Source of the DNA: CALKWS01 sp051020515
Lineage (GTDB): Bacteria; Actinomycetota; Actinomycetes; Actinomycetales; Beutenbergiaceae
DNA length: 64,000 nt
NCBI RefSeq assembly: GCF_051020515.1
Contig: NZ_CP194857.1
Coordinates: 558,001-622,000, forward strand
Direction: 5' to 3'
Shown: positions 25,689 to 34,975 of the stretch, piece after piece
How positions within the stretch are numbered: the stretch's first letter is position 1
Layout of the letters: every line of letters begins with the position of its first letter
Program-made: the position numbers and the translations under genes
Notes under the pieces: model-generated
The model's input: the letters and a program-made list of their open reading frames with translations, nothing else
The model's database searches: none
Told to the model about the DNA's origin: nothing

Positions 25689-26591
25689 TCACCAGGACCC
25701 GTAGATCTCCTCGCTGGTGCGGGTGATCGCCGCGCCCAGGACGGCCGGGTCCTCACCGCGCACCTGCGCCAGGGCCCGCACCGTGTGCGGAACCAGGTAC
25801 GGGCCGTTCGGAGCGCCTCGCCACGGGTGCGGGGTCAGGAACGGTGCGTCGCTCTCCACCAGCAACCGGCTCGCCGGCACCGCCAGCGCCGCCTCGCGCA
25901 GGTAGTGGGCGTTCTTGAAGGTCACCGTGCCGGCGAAGGACAGGAAGAAGCCGCGCTCCGCGCACTCCCGCGCGAAGTCGGCGTCACCGGAGAAGCAGTG
26001 CAGCACCGTGACCGGAGGTGGCCCGTCCGCGTCGAGCACGGCCAGGATCTCCGCGTGCGCCTCGCGATCATGCACCTGCATCGGTAGGTCCAGCTCCTTG
26101 GCCAGGGCGATGTGCTCACGGAAGGAGCGGCGCTGGCCGGCCCGGCCTCGCTCACCGGTACGGAAGAAGTCCAGTCCGGTCTCGGCGATGGTGCGCACCC
26201 GTTCGTGACCGGCCAGGCCGGCGATCTGCGCGATGGCCTCGTCCAGACCGACTCGGTGCCGCTCCAGCACGTGCGGCTCCAGTCCGTCCGGTGCCACCTC
26301 CCGCACCCCGTCGTGCAGCGGTGCCTCGTTGGGGTGGATCGCCACACCGGCCAGCACCTCCGCGTGCTCGGCCGCCATGGCCACACTGGCAGGGGCGCTG
26401 TCCAGGTCACAGCCCACCTGTAGCACCCGGCCCACCCCGACGGCCGCTGCCCGGCGCAGGTGCGCTGCCACGCCCGGGTCACCCACGCCGTCGTCCATTA
26501 CGTCACCGACGTGAGTCAGGTGGGTGTGGTTGTCCACCAGCGGGACGTCGAACGGCTCGGGGTCCGGTGGCCACCCGCGCGACCGTGCCAT
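25689..26591 (-). CDS. tatD: TatD family metal-dependent hydrolase
   Basis: TIM-barrel DNase/hydrolase of 300 residues. Metal ligands occur in VDNHTHL, in the Glu of IAETGLDFF, in HCFSGD and in VESDAPFL. QVHDREAHAE is also typical. I chose the ATG at 26591 (GGGAAG upstream); an ATG at 26660 would add a Pro/Ser-rich 23-residue extension. It lies downstream of metG on the same strand, a frequent bacterial pairing. Confidence 0.92.
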   Translation of the reverse strand: MARSRGWPPDPEPFDVPLVDNHTHLTHVGDVMDDGVGDPGVAAHLRRAAAVGVGRVLQVGCDLDSAPASVAMAAEHAEVLAGVAIHPNEAPLHDGVREVAPDGLEPHVLERHRVGLDEAIAQIAGLAGHERVRTIAETGLDFFRTGERGRAGQRRSFREHIALAKELDLPMQVHDREAHAEILAVLDADGPPPVTVLHCFSGDADFARECAERGFFLSFAGTVTFKNAHYLREAALAVPASRLLVESDAPFLTPHPWRGAPNGPYLVPHTVRALAQVRGEDPAVLGAAITRTSEEIYGSW

Positions 26592-26706
26592 CAGCGCTTC
26601 CCGCGATGCGGCAAGCGCGCGATCGGGCGGGCCGGATGAGCCCGGCGGTGCTGGAGGCATGTCATCCGGTGACGCCGGCGGCCCCAGCGGTGCACTCGGC
26701 AGACCA

Positions 26707-28512
26707 TCAGGACGCCGGGATCCCGAGCCGCGCTCGTTCGGACTCGACCACCTCGGTGTCCAGTTTGGTGAACACCGGTGTGGGCGCATCGATCGTGGTG
26801 CCCGGGGTCACCGGCACCGATGCCCACGGCGGGGTCCGGGTGTACTCACCGGTGATCACCATGTAGTCGCGGGTGGCGTCGTCCATGTCGTCCACGCGCT
26901 CACTGCGCGGCATCGGCATGAACTCACCGGTCCCGCCGAGCACGGTGTGCACACGGTTGGCGGCGTGCGGCAGGAACGGGGCCAGGATCCGGTTCAGGTC
27001 ACTGACCGCCTGGGCCAGCACGTGCAGGACGGTGCCCAGCCGGTCCCGCTGCTCGGGTGCCTTGAGTTTGAACGGTTCGGTGACCGAGATGTACTTGTTC
27101 ACCTCACCCACCACCGCCATCGCCTCAGCGATCGCGGCGCGCTGGCGGTGCCGCTCGATCAGGTCGCCCACAGTCCCGAAAGCGGCGCGCACGCGGGAGA
27201 GCACCTCGGTGTCCACCGGCTCCAGGTCGGCTACCGGGGGGATCTCCCCGAAGTTGCGGTGGATCATCGTGGCGGTGCGGTTCACCAGGTTTCCCCAGCC
27301 GCCCACCAGTTCCGCGTTGTTGCGCTGGACGAACTCGGCCCAGGAGAAGTCGGCATCGGCCGTCTCGGGCCCGTTGGCGCTGATGAAGTAGCGCAGCGGG
27401 TCCGGTCCATAGCGCTCCAGCACGTCGCGTACGTAGATCACGTGGGAACGCGAGGTGGAGAAGGCCCGGCCCTCCATCGTCATGAACTCCGACGCCACCA
27501 CCTGGGTGGGCAGGTTCAGCTTCCCGTAGGTTCCCGGCTCCCCTCCGGCGTCGCCGGCTCCGGCGTAGGCGAGTAGCTCGGCCGGCCAGATCTGGGAGTG
27601 GAAGGTGATGTTGTCCTTGCCCTGGAAGTAGTAGGACTGGGCCTCCGGATCGGACCACCAGTCCCGCCAGCGCTCCGGCTCACCGATCCGGCGGGCCCAC
27701 TCGATCGAGGCGGAGAGGTACCCGATCACGGCGTCGAACCAGACGTACAGCCGTTTGTTCGGGTTGTCCCGCCATCCCTCCAGCGGGATGGGGATCCCCC
27801 AGTCGATATCGCGGCTCATCGCCCGTGGGCGCATGTCCTTGAGCAGATTCAGGGAGAAGTTGATGACGTTGGGGCGCCAGGTGCCCGAGGCCGCTCGATC
27901 CTCCAGCCATTCCTGCATCGTCTCGGCCAGGGCGGGCAGATCGAGGAAGAAGTGATTGGTCTCGATGAACTCGGGCGTCTCGCCGTTGACCTTGGAACGG
28001 GGATCGATCAGGTCGGTGGGGTCGAGTTGGTTGCCGCAGTTGTCGCACTGGTCCCCGCGGGCGTCCGGGTAGGCACAGATGGGGCAGGTGCCCTCGATGT
28101 ACCGGTCCGGCAGGGTCCGCCCGGTGGAGGGACTGATCGCACCGGAGGTGGTCTGCTCGATCATGTAGCCGTTGCGGTGGCAGGTGGTGAACATCTCCTG
28201 CACCACCTCGATGTGATTGGCGGTGGTGGTGCGGGTGAACAGGTCATAGGACAAGCCCAGGTTCACCAGGTCGGCGACGATGATCTCGTTGTTCTCATCG
28301 GCCAACTCCTGCGGGCTCACACCCTGGGCGTCGGCGGTGACCAGGATCGGGGTCCCGTGTTCATCGGTCCCGGAGACCATCAGCACCTCGTGGCCGGACA
28401 TGCGCATGTACCGGCTGAACACGTCAGAGGGAACGCCGAAGCCGGCGACATGGCCGATGTGCCGGGGGCCGTTGGCATAGGGCCAGGCCACCGCGGAGAG
28501 TATGCGGGTCAT
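26707..28512 (-). CDS. metG: Methionyl-tRNA synthetase
   Basis: Class I synthetase of 601 residues that charges tRNA-Met. The HIGH-type motif is AWPYANGPRHIGH, the zinc knuckle is CPIC and CDNCG, and the KMSKS loop is represented by GRAFSTSRSHV. In related actinobacterial enzymes the loop is usually KFSTSR, so Ala replaces the first Lys. The ATG at 28512 has CGGGAG upstream. The reading frame is open upstream without a stop into a RibD-type reductase domain; I treat metG as starting here. Confidence 0.96.
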   Translation of the reverse strand: MTRILSAVAWPYANGPRHIGHVAGFGVPSDVFSRYMRMSGHEVLMVSGTDEHGTPILVTADAQGVSPQELADENNEIIVADLVNLGLSYDLFTRTTTANHIEVVQEMFTTCHRNGYMIEQTTSGAISPSTGRTLPDRYIEGTCPICAYPDARGDQCDNCGNQLDPTDLIDPRSKVNGETPEFIETNHFFLDLPALAETMQEWLEDRAASGTWRPNVINFSLNLLKDMRPRAMSRDIDWGIPIPLEGWRDNPNKRLYVWFDAVIGYLSASIEWARRIGEPERWRDWWSDPEAQSYYFQGKDNITFHSQIWPAELLAYAGAGDAGGEPGTYGKLNLPTQVVASEFMTMEGRAFSTSRSHVIYVRDVLERYGPDPLRYFISANGPETADADFSWAEFVQRNNAELVGGWGNLVNRTATMIHRNFGEIPPVADLEPVDTEVLSRVRAAFGTVGDLIERHRQRAAIAEAMAVVGEVNKYISVTEPFKLKAPEQRDRLGTVLHVLAQAVSDLNRILAPFLPHAANRVHTVLGGTGEFMPMPRSERVDDMDDATRDYMVITGEYTRTPPWASVPVTPGTTIDAPTPVFTKLDTEVVESERARLGIPAS

Positions 28513-29325
28513 GTCTCCCGATCCTAACGGCCGGTCGCCGTCGTTCCCGACGACGCCGATCGCCGTCCCAGCCCGGCTGCGCGTGGCGACGTGGCTCACC
28601 GCCGGAGCCAGTTCCGGGCGCACGTACCGCAGGATCAGCATGTCCTCGGCGCGCAGCAGGGAGAGCAGCGACATCGCACTGGTGCGCTGGCGACCGTCGC
28701 GCACGATCCGGGTGGCATCGCCCCCCTCCAGCAGGGGACTCAGGGTCAGGCACATCTCATCGACCGCATCGTGCTCGATCATGGTGGCGAACCAGGCCGG
28801 CCCGCCCTCGCTGAGGATCTGCGGAAGGCCGCGCCTGGTCAGTTCGGCGACCACCTGCCCGGGCTCGACCGACCCGCTTCCGGCACTGACGACGTCGGCC
28901 ACCTCACCCAGCCGGCTGCGCGGGCCCTCGGGGGCCTCGGTGGTGGTGAAGACGATCGGCCGCACCGGGGCACGGGTGAACAGCGGGGCGCCCGGATCCA
29001 GATCGAGGGTGCGGGAGACCACGGCCATCACCGGGTGCGGGGGCCACCCCTGCGCCGTGCGCCAGTCGGCCCGGGCATCGGTGACGGTCAACTCCTCATA
29101 GCCCTCGTTGCGTACCGTGCCGGCACCGACCAGGACCACGTCGGCCAGCATGCGCAGGGTGTGGAACACCTGGTGGTCGGCCTCGTTGTTCAGGCCCTGC
29201 GTCAGCCCGTTGTGGGTTGCGGCCCCGTCCAGGCTGGTGACGAAGTTCGTCCGCAGATGTGTCCGGGACCGGTCCGGCACCTGGTACCGGGTCAGCAGGT
29301 CATCCAGGTCGAAAACATCGGTCAC
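28513..29325 (-). CDS. RibD-like pyrimidine reductase family protein, no stop before metG
   Basis: Dihydrofolate-reductase-fold protein resembling the C-terminal reductase domain of RibD. Key segments are NFVTSLDGAATHNGLTQGLN, ADVVLVGAGTVRNEGYEEL, GLPQILSEGGPAWFATMIEH and VDEMCLTLSPLLEGG. In family members it acts on riboflavin-type pyrimidine intermediates; here no other rib genes are nearby. The frame continues without a stop through a tail of about 35 unconserved residues into metG, and contains a rare TTA codon at the junction. Either a two-gene fusion or a lost stop from a small indel after LILRYVR; the latter is more likely given other indels in this window. Its start overlaps the aminotransferase stop by 4 bp. 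Confidence 0.8.
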
Positions 29326-30512
29326 GGTGCCTCCAGTCGGGTCAGCCCGCGGCGCAGGCCCCGGACCGCTTGGCCGATCCGGTGTTCGTTCTCGATCAGG
29401 GCGAACCGGACGAACTCCTCCCCGCCGGCACCGAACCCGACTCCCGGTGAGACCGCGACGTCACATTCGTGCACCAGATGTGTTGCGAAGGCGATGGAGT
29501 CCATGTCGGCGTAGGCCGGGGGGATCCGGGCCCAGGCGAACATCGTGCCACGGGGTCTGACGATCTCCCAACCGATTCGGCTCAGTCCCTCGTGCAGAGC
29601 GTTGCGCCGGGACTCATACACCTCGCTCAGTTCTGCCGGATAGTCCTGGGCCTCGTTCAGCGTGACCGTGGCGGCGATCTGGATCGGCTGGAAGGTGCCG
29701 TAATCCAGATAGCTCTTCAACTGGGAGAGGGCGTGGATCACGTCCCGGCGCCCGACCATGAACGCCACCCGCCAGCCGGCCATGGAGAAGGACTTGGTCA
29801 TCGAATACAACTCGACGCCCACTTCGGCGCCGCCGGCGCACTGCATCAGGGAGGGCGGCTCCCACCCGTCGAAGCACATGTCCGCGTAGGCCAGATCGTG
29901 CACGAGGACTACCTCGCGTTCGCGGGCCCAGTCCACCAGCCGTTGCAGATCGGCGAGATCCACCACGGAGGTGGTCGGGTTGTGCGGGAAGGAGAGCACC
30001 ACCACCCGCGGTTTGGGCCGGCCCATCTCCCAGGCCTCGATCACCCGGTCGATGTATCCGGGTCCGTCGGTGCCGTCGCCCATCGGCACCTGGCGGGCCT
30101 CGGCACCGGCGAAGTACGGGCCCCAGATGTGGATCGGGTACGAGGGAGTGGGCACGATCGCGGCGTCACCGGGCTCGAGCAGCACCCACATCAGATGGCT
30201 GAATCCCTCCTTCGCGCCGATGGTGGAGTGCACCTGGGTGTCCGGATCGAGAGTGACGCCGAAACGTCGCTGGTACAACCGCGCCACGGCCAGGCGCAGG
30301 TTCGGGATGCCCCGGGAGGAGGAGTACCGGTGGTTCCGGGTCTTCCGCGCGGCCTCGGCCAGTTTGTCCACCGCAATCTGCGGAGAGGGCAGGTCCGGGT
30401 TCCCGAAGCCGAGGTCCACCACATCCCGACCGGCTCGACGCGCCTGCTGCTTCAGCCCGTCGATGATGGTGAACACGTAGGGCGGCAGGCCCTGGATACG
30501 ACGGAACTCCAT
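29322..30512 (-). CDS. PLP-dependent aminotransferase, alanine-type (AlaT/AlaC-like)
   Basis: Fold-type I aminotransferase of 396 residues. PLP-binding features are VVLSFPHNPTTSVVDL, VHDLAYADMCFDGW and SMTKSFSMAGWRV with the Schiff-base Lys; a C-terminal carboxylate-binding Arg lies in FVRFALIEN. The start MEFRRIQGLPPYVFTIIDGL is characteristic of the group annotated as alanine or valine-pyruvate transaminases. Exact substrate is not proved by sequence. It leads an overlap chain with the reductase and metG. Confidence 0.9.
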   Translation of the reverse strand: MEFRRIQGLPPYVFTIIDGLKQQARRAGRDVVDLGFGNPDLPSPQIAVDKLAEAARKTRNHRYSSSRGIPNLRLAVARLYQRRFGVTLDPDTQVHSTIGAKEGFSHLMWVLLEPGDAAIVPTPSYPIHIWGPYFAGAEARQVPMGDGTDGPGYIDRVIEAWEMGRPKPRVVVLSFPHNPTTSVVDLADLQRLVDWAREREVVLVHDLAYADMCFDGWEPPSLMQCAGGAEVGVELYSMTKSFSMAGWRVAFMVGRRDVIHALSQLKSYLDYGTFQPIQIAATVTLNEAQDYPAELSEVYESRRNALHEGLSRIGWEIVRPRGTMFAWARIPPAYADMDSIAFATHLVHECDVAVSPGVGFGAGGEEFVRFALIENEHRIGQAVRGLRRGLTRLEAP

Positions 30513-30665
30513 GACGGTCCAGCCTACTGGCGATCCAGCGGCGTCGCCGGGGGTGGGCGAGCCCGCTCCGCCCGAGAATCGGGCGGCATGGCTGTGGCGG
30601 TCCCGGTTGGGTGCGAATCAACGCCAGACCTAGCCGGGACGCCCGGTGCCTGGCAGAGTCGGGGT

Positions 30666-31244
30666 ATGGCTACCCAACGCGCGCTCCTCGTGGTCGACGT
30701 CCAACCCACGTTCTGCGAGGGCGGCGCCCTGGGCGTCGAGGGCGGGAACGCGGTGGCCGAGCAGATCGCGCGCTACACCGCCGAGCACCGGGACCGGTAC
30801 GACCTGGTTGTGACGACCCAGGACTGGCACATCGACCCCGGAGACCACTTCTCCGACAACCCCGACTTCATCGACACCTGGCCCCCGCACGGGGTCGCCG
30901 GCACCGTCGAGGCCGAACTGCACCCCGCGCTGGTGGACCTGGCTCCGGACGACTCGGTGAAGAAGGGGGAGTACGAGGCGGCCTACTCCGGTTTCGAGGG
31001 CACGAACCCCGACGGTGAGCACCTGGCGGAGATCCTGCAACGCGGCGGGATCACAGCGGTCGACGTGGTGGGCCTCGCCGAGTCCCACTGCGTGAAGGAG
31101 ACGGCGCTGGATGCGATCAAGTCCGGTCTGCGCGCCCGGGTCCTGACCGATCTCACCGAGCCGGTCAGCGCCGAACTCGGCGAACAGGCCCGGGAGCGGA
31201 TGGCCGCCGCGGGCGTCGAACTGGTGCCCTCCGGCGCCCTCTGA
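30666..31244 (+). CDS. Nicotinamidase / isochorismatase family hydrolase
   Basis: Cysteine hydrolase of 192 residues. Catalytic Asp lies in LLVVDVQPTFCEGG, metal ligands in TQDWHIDPGDHFSD, the Lys in SVKKGEYEAAYSGF and the nucleophile Cys in GLAESHCVKETALDA. This arrangement is that of nicotinamidases, which feed nicotinate into NAD salvage. The ATG at 30666 follows GGGG. It is a single gene, divergent from the aminotransferase and convergent with pfkA. Confidence 0.9.
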   Translation: MATQRALLVVDVQPTFCEGGALGVEGGNAVAEQIARYTAEHRDRYDLVVTTQDWHIDPGDHFSDNPDFIDTWPPHGVAGTVEAELHPALVDLAPDDSVKKGEYEAAYSGFEGTNPDGEHLAEILQRGGITAVDVVGLAESHCVKETALDAIKSGLRARVLTDLTEPVSAELGEQARERMAAAGVELVPSGAL

Positions 31245-31259
31245 GCCGCACGGTAGGCC

Positions 31260-32282
31260 TCAGGCCAGCGCGCGGGCCGCGCTGAGCAGTTCCTGCGGCA
31301 CGGTCTTGAGCTTGCCCGCGATGTCGCGCAACGGCACCAGTTCCACTTGTTCCCCGCGCACCGCGGTCATCACCTCGGAGTGTCCGTGGTTCAGCGCCTC
31401 GACCGCGGCGTGGCCGAACCGGGATGCCAGCACCCGGTCGCTGGGCAGCGGGGTGCCGCCGCGTTGGATGTGACCGAGCACCGTGACCCGGGTCTCGAAC
31501 CCGGTGCGCTCGGCGATCTCCCCCGCGACCCGCTCAGCGGTGGCGCCGGCGACGATCTGTCCGAGCTCATCGCGTTCGGTGGTGTATGTCATGGCGGTGT
31601 CCGGTGCCGGGACCGCGCCCTCGGCCACCACGACGATGGAGAATGAGGCGTGCGCGCGGTGCCGGTGCCGGAGCGCGCGGGCGATGGCCTCGATGTCGAA
31701 CGGGTGCTCGGGTGCCAGCATGATCTCGGCACCACCGGCGATACCGGCGTGCACCGCGATCCAGCCGGCATCGCGGCCCATCACCTCCACCACCATCACC
31801 CGGTTGTGGGACTCCGCGGTGGTGTGCAGCCTGTCGACCGCCTCGGTGGCCACGTGCACCGCGGTGTCGAACCCGATGGCCTTGTCGGTCCCCCAGACGT
31901 CGTTGTCGATGGTCTTGGGAATTCCCACCACCTTGACCCCGGACTCGGCGACCTTACTGGCCGCATGCAGGGTGCCATCGCCCCCGATGCAGATCAGCGC
32001 CTCCACCCGCTCCTGCTCCAGGGTGGCGTGCACCGCCTCCACGCCACCCTCCTCGCGGTGCGGGTGGAACCGGGCCGTGCCCAACATGGTGCCGCCCAGC
32101 GGGAGGACGTTGCGCACATCGGACCGGCTCAGATGCAGTACATCGCCTTCGGCCACGCCCTTCCACCCGTTCCGGAACCCGACGATGGAGTGCCCTGAAC
32201 CGGTGCCGTGTTTGACCACCGCACGGATCGCGGCGTTCAGGCCGGCGCAGTCTCCGCCACCAGTGATCAGGCCGATGCGCAT
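31260..32282 (-). CDS. pfkA: 6-phosphofructokinase
   Basis: Glycolytic enzyme of 340 residues that phosphorylates fructose 6-phosphate. The nucleotide loop has LITGGGDCAGLNAAIRA, CIGGDGTL carries Gly rather than the Asp of PPi-dependent enzymes, and the active site is PKTIDNDVWGTD. MGRDAGWIA and GHIQRGGTP are intact. Gly in GGDGT indicates ATP as donor, with the PKTIDND Lys typical of actinobacterial group III enzymes. The start has GGAG upstream, and a G-rich tract lies in its leader. Confidence 0.95.
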   Translation of the reverse strand: MRIGLITGGGDCAGLNAAIRAVVKHGTGSGHSIVGFRNGWKGVAEGDVLHLSRSDVRNVLPLGGTMLGTARFHPHREEGGVEAVHATLEQERVEALICIGGDGTLHAASKVAESGVKVVGIPKTIDNDVWGTDKAIGFDTAVHVATEAVDRLHTTAESHNRVMVVEVMGRDAGWIAVHAGIAGGAEIMLAPEHPFDIEAIARALRHRHRAHASFSIVVVAEGAVPAPDTAMTYTTERDELGQIVAGATAERVAGEIAERTGFETRVTVLGHIQRGGTPLPSDRVLASRFGHAAVEALNHGHSEVMTAVRGEQVELVPLRDIAGKLKTVPQELLSAARALA

Positions 32283-32334
32283 GAGGACTCCAACTACAAC
32301 TCGGGGAGGATGGCGGACGCTCCCATCCTATGGA

Positions 32335-32359
32335 CCCACCCCACCCCACCCCACGCCCC
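32335..32359 (-). other. G-quadruplex-type tract in the pfkA leader
   Basis: On the pfkA sense strand this reads as five runs of 3-4 G separated by 1-3 bases (GGGGTGGGGTGGGG is its core). It begins about 53 nt upstream of the pfkA start codon and would appear in the mRNA if transcription starts upstream of it. Confidence 0.5.
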
Positions 32360-32465
32360 GGCCCCGATCCGGTGGGCGGGCGGTATCGCGTTCAGCCACC
32401 GTCGCCGGGGCCACGTCGCCGCCGCCCCATGCACGGGGACGAATCTCGGATGCCGGGCCGCGATC

Positions 32466-33041
32466 TCAGGCGGGCTTGACGTCGCGGTGGCCGCGGCGGG
32501 CGGCCCGGTCGAAGATGCCCAGGACCTCGGTGGGGGCGTGCTCGGCGCCGAGTGCGTGCGGCAGCATCGTGGGGAACTCGGCGGCCTGGTTCGTCTCGAG
32601 GCGGTAGCGGCGCTGGCCCAGCATGAGGATCGCGGTGCCGGAGATGACCACCAGCCACTCCCGGCCGGGGTGGGCGTGCATCCGCGCCGGGTTGGCCGCC
32701 GGCGGCTCGGTCAGGCGCTGGCGTACCACGGTCATGCCGGGGTCGGCCCGGACCTGCCAACGCAGCCACCCGTGGCTCCGGTCGGTGACCGGGGAGATGA
32801 CCACGTCGTCGGGAGCGGCCTCGACCAGTTGATCCACGGTGGTACCCAGGGCGCGGGCCAGGCCCACGAGCTGGTCCAGCGCGAGGCGCCGCTGCCCGGT
32901 CTCGATGCGCGAGAGCGTCGAGGCGCTGAGGTTGGCCCGGGTGACCAGTTCCTCCAGCGACCAGCCGTGCGACACCCGAAGACCGCGGATCCGGTTGCGC
33001 ACGAGGCCCTCCAGTCCCCCATCTCCTTGCGTCATACGCAC
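32466..33041 (-). CDS. XRE-family regulator with C-terminal cupin domain
   Basis: Regulator of 191 residues. The helix-turn-helix at about 18-72 reads IRGLRVSHGWSLEELVTRAN then LSASTLSRIETGQRRLALDQ. The cupin domain at about 110-180 (HPGREWLVVISGTAILMLGQ) probably binds a small ligand. The start is the GTG at 33041 or the ATG at 33035; no ribosome binding site precedes either, so the message may be leaderless. It is divergent from a thioredoxin-reductase-like gene across an inverted repeat, which implies it controls that gene and itself. Confidence 0.88.
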   Translation of the reverse strand: MRMTQGDGGLEGLVRNRIRGLRVSHGWSLEELVTRANLSASTLSRIETGQRRLALDQLVGLARALGTTVDQLVEAAPDDVVISPVTDRSHGWLRWQVRADPGMTVVRQRLTEPPAANPARMHAHPGREWLVVISGTAILMLGQRRYRLETNQAAEFPTMLPHALGAEHAPTEVLGIFDRAARRGHRDVKPA

Positions 33042-33044
33042 AAT

Positions 33045-33074
33045 GCTATGCCGTCACCGCAATGCAGGCATAGC
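33045..33074. promoter_or_regulatory. Inverted repeat operator between regulator and TrxB-like gene
   Basis: GCTATGCC and GGCATAGC form a perfect 8-bp inverted repeat separated by 14 bp, in the 65-bp gap between two divergent genes. It overlaps candidate -10 elements (TAGCAT for the regulator, CATAGC on the other side). Confidence 0.6.
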
Positions 33075-33106
33075 GTGGCGAGCCCAGCACCCGAACAGGA
33101 GACACC

Positions 33107-34112
33107 ATGGACCAGACCACCACCAAGACCTGGAACGACCAGTTGCCGGCCGGGCTCGTCGACGTCGCCGTGATCGGCGGCGGGGCAGCCGGCCTGAACG
33201 GCGCGCTGACGCTCGCCCGCTCGCGCCGCACCGTCGTCGTCATCGACTCCGCGAGTCCGCGCAACGCCCCGGCCGAAGGGGTGCACGGGCTGCTCGGACT
33301 CGAGGGCATCGCGCCCGCCGAACTGTACCGGCGCGGGCGCGAGGAGGTCCGCAGTTACGGCGGGCTCGTCGTGGACGGTGCGGTCGCCGCCGCCGTCCCC
33401 GATGCCCCCGGCCCGGATGGCGACCTCCGCTTCACCCTCACCCTGGCCGACGGTCGCACGCTCACCGCGCGCCGCATCCTGGTCGCCACCGGGGTACGCG
33501 ATGTGCTGCCCGACATCCCCGGTCTGGCTCAGCACTGGGGCGTCGGCCTGGTGCACTGTCCCTACTGCCACGGCTGGGAGCTGCGCGACGAGCCATCGGG
33601 ATCCTCGCCGTCGGGCCGGGATCGCGACACGCCACGTTGCTGTTCCGCCAGTTGAGCGAGGACGTCATCGTCTTCGCCAACGGGACAGACCTCGATGCCG
33701 ATACCCGTTCCCGGTTCGCCGTGCGGGGCATCGAGGTGATCGACGGGGCGGTGACCGAGGTCGTGGCGGACGAGGCCGGCGGGATCGCCGGCGTGCGGCT
33801 GGACGACGGCACGGTGGTGGCCCGCCGGGTGCTCACGGTGATGACACAGTTGCGGGTGCGCACCGAGGGCCTGGACGGTCTGCAGTTGCCGATGGCCGAC
33901 CTGCCCGGCGGGACGGGCCGACACTTCGTCACCGAGATGGCCGGCAGTACGCCTGTGCCCGGGGTGTGGGTGGCCGGCAACGCAGCCGAGCCGATGACCC
34001 AGGTGGGCGCCTCGGCCGCCGCCGGCGCCCTGGCCGGAGGGCACATCAACGCCGACCTCGTCGGTGCCGATACCGATGCGGCCCTCGGGGCGGCGGCGCG
34101 GGGGCAGCATGA
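33107..34112 (+). CDS. Thioredoxin-reductase-like FAD oxidoreductase, frameshifted
   Basis: FAD/NAD(P)H pyridine nucleotide-disulphide enzyme. The N-terminal FAD motif is VAVIGGGAAGLNGALTLARS, the redox motif is HCPYCHGWELRDE, the NADP region follows as IGILAVGPGSRHATLL and the C-terminal FAD contact is PGVWVAGNAAEPMTQVGASA. The frame breaks near 33,590; one missing G (GAGGCC read as GAGCC) joins DE to AIGILAV. A second single-base loss in the G-rich run near 34,090 would let the protein end at the TGA at 34,110; without it the frame runs to 34,566 antisense to the next gene. Controlled probably by the divergent XRE-cupin protein. Confidence 0.85.
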
Positions 34113-34204
34113 TCGTGGCGGTACCGCCTGCCACGAACCGTGGCCGGAGAGATCGCGTACTCCTCGGGGTGGCCCCACGCCGGCCGGCGCCCCTTACCCG
34201 CGCG

Positions 34205-34810
34205 TCAGGCGTGGCGAAGGAGGGCGACCAGGAAGTCGGAGTCCTCGGTGTAGGGGCGCAGGTCCCAGGTGGACAGCAACAGGTCCGGGGCCAGTCCGGC
34301 GTCGTGGGCGTCATCGAGGAAGTCGGCGACGTCATAGCCCCGGCCGGCGCCGAAGCCGATCGCCGCCCGACCCTCTGCGCGTAGGTGCCGGGCCATCCGA
34401 CGCAGGGTCTCCCGCCGGGTGCTCGGGGCCAGGAACGTCATCACGTTGCCGGCGCACAGGATCGCGTCGAACCCTTCGGAGACGCCACGGGCGGGAAGGT
34501 CGAGCTCGGCCAGGTCCCCCACGAGCCAGGTGGGCCCGGGGAAGTCCTCCTTGGCGGCGGCGATGAGCACCGGGTCCACGTCCACGCCGACCACCTCGTG
34601 GCCCGCCTCGGCGAGGTAGCCACCGTGCCGCCCGGGCCCGCACCCGGCGTCCAGCACCCGGGCGCCGCGCGGGACCATCGCGTCGATCAACCGCGCCTCC
34701 CCCACGAGGTCGGCCCCGGCGGCCGCCATGGCGCGGAAGCGCTCGATGTACCAGGTGGAGTGGTCGGGGTTCGCTTGGGTCATCGGGACCCACTTGCTCG
34801 GTTCTGCCAT
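34205..34810 (-). CDS. SAM-dependent methyltransferase, class I
   Basis: Predicted methyltransferase of 201 residues. SAM motif I is VLDAGCGPGRHGGYLAEAG, followed by VVGVDVDPVLIAAAK and DAILCAGNVMTFL. The N-terminal DHSTWYIERFRAMA is common in small methyltransferases of unknown substrate in Actinobacteria. The ATG at 34810 was preferred to an upstream frame start because family similarity begins here. Convergent with the TrxB-like gene. Confidence 0.9.
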   Translation of the reverse strand: MAEPSKWVPMTQANPDHSTWYIERFRAMAAAGADLVGEARLIDAMVPRGARVLDAGCGPGRHGGYLAEAGHEVVGVDVDPVLIAAAKEDFPGPTWLVGDLAELDLPARGVSEGFDAILCAGNVMTFLAPSTRRETLRRMARHLRAEGRAAIGFGAGRGYDVADFLDDAHDAGLAPDLLLSTWDLRPYTEDSDFLVALLRHA

Positions 34811-34975
34811 GCCACCATCCTGCCCTGCCGGTCCGCTGCGTCCAGCCCGGTCGACCACCCGACCGGTTGGACGCGAGGCCGGTGGCACCGCAACCGGCCG
34901 GTCTCGACGGCGGGGTGGGTGCGCGGATAGGTGGGTGCGCGGGCGGGTGGGTGAACCGGGGGCGGGGCGGCTGGG

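Noticed and set aside
34890..34975. GGGTGGGTGCGC-type G-rich repeats between the methyltransferase and rsmI genes
   Set aside because: Imperfect and short; could be chance in GC-rich intergenic DNA or a weak terminator, with no further support.
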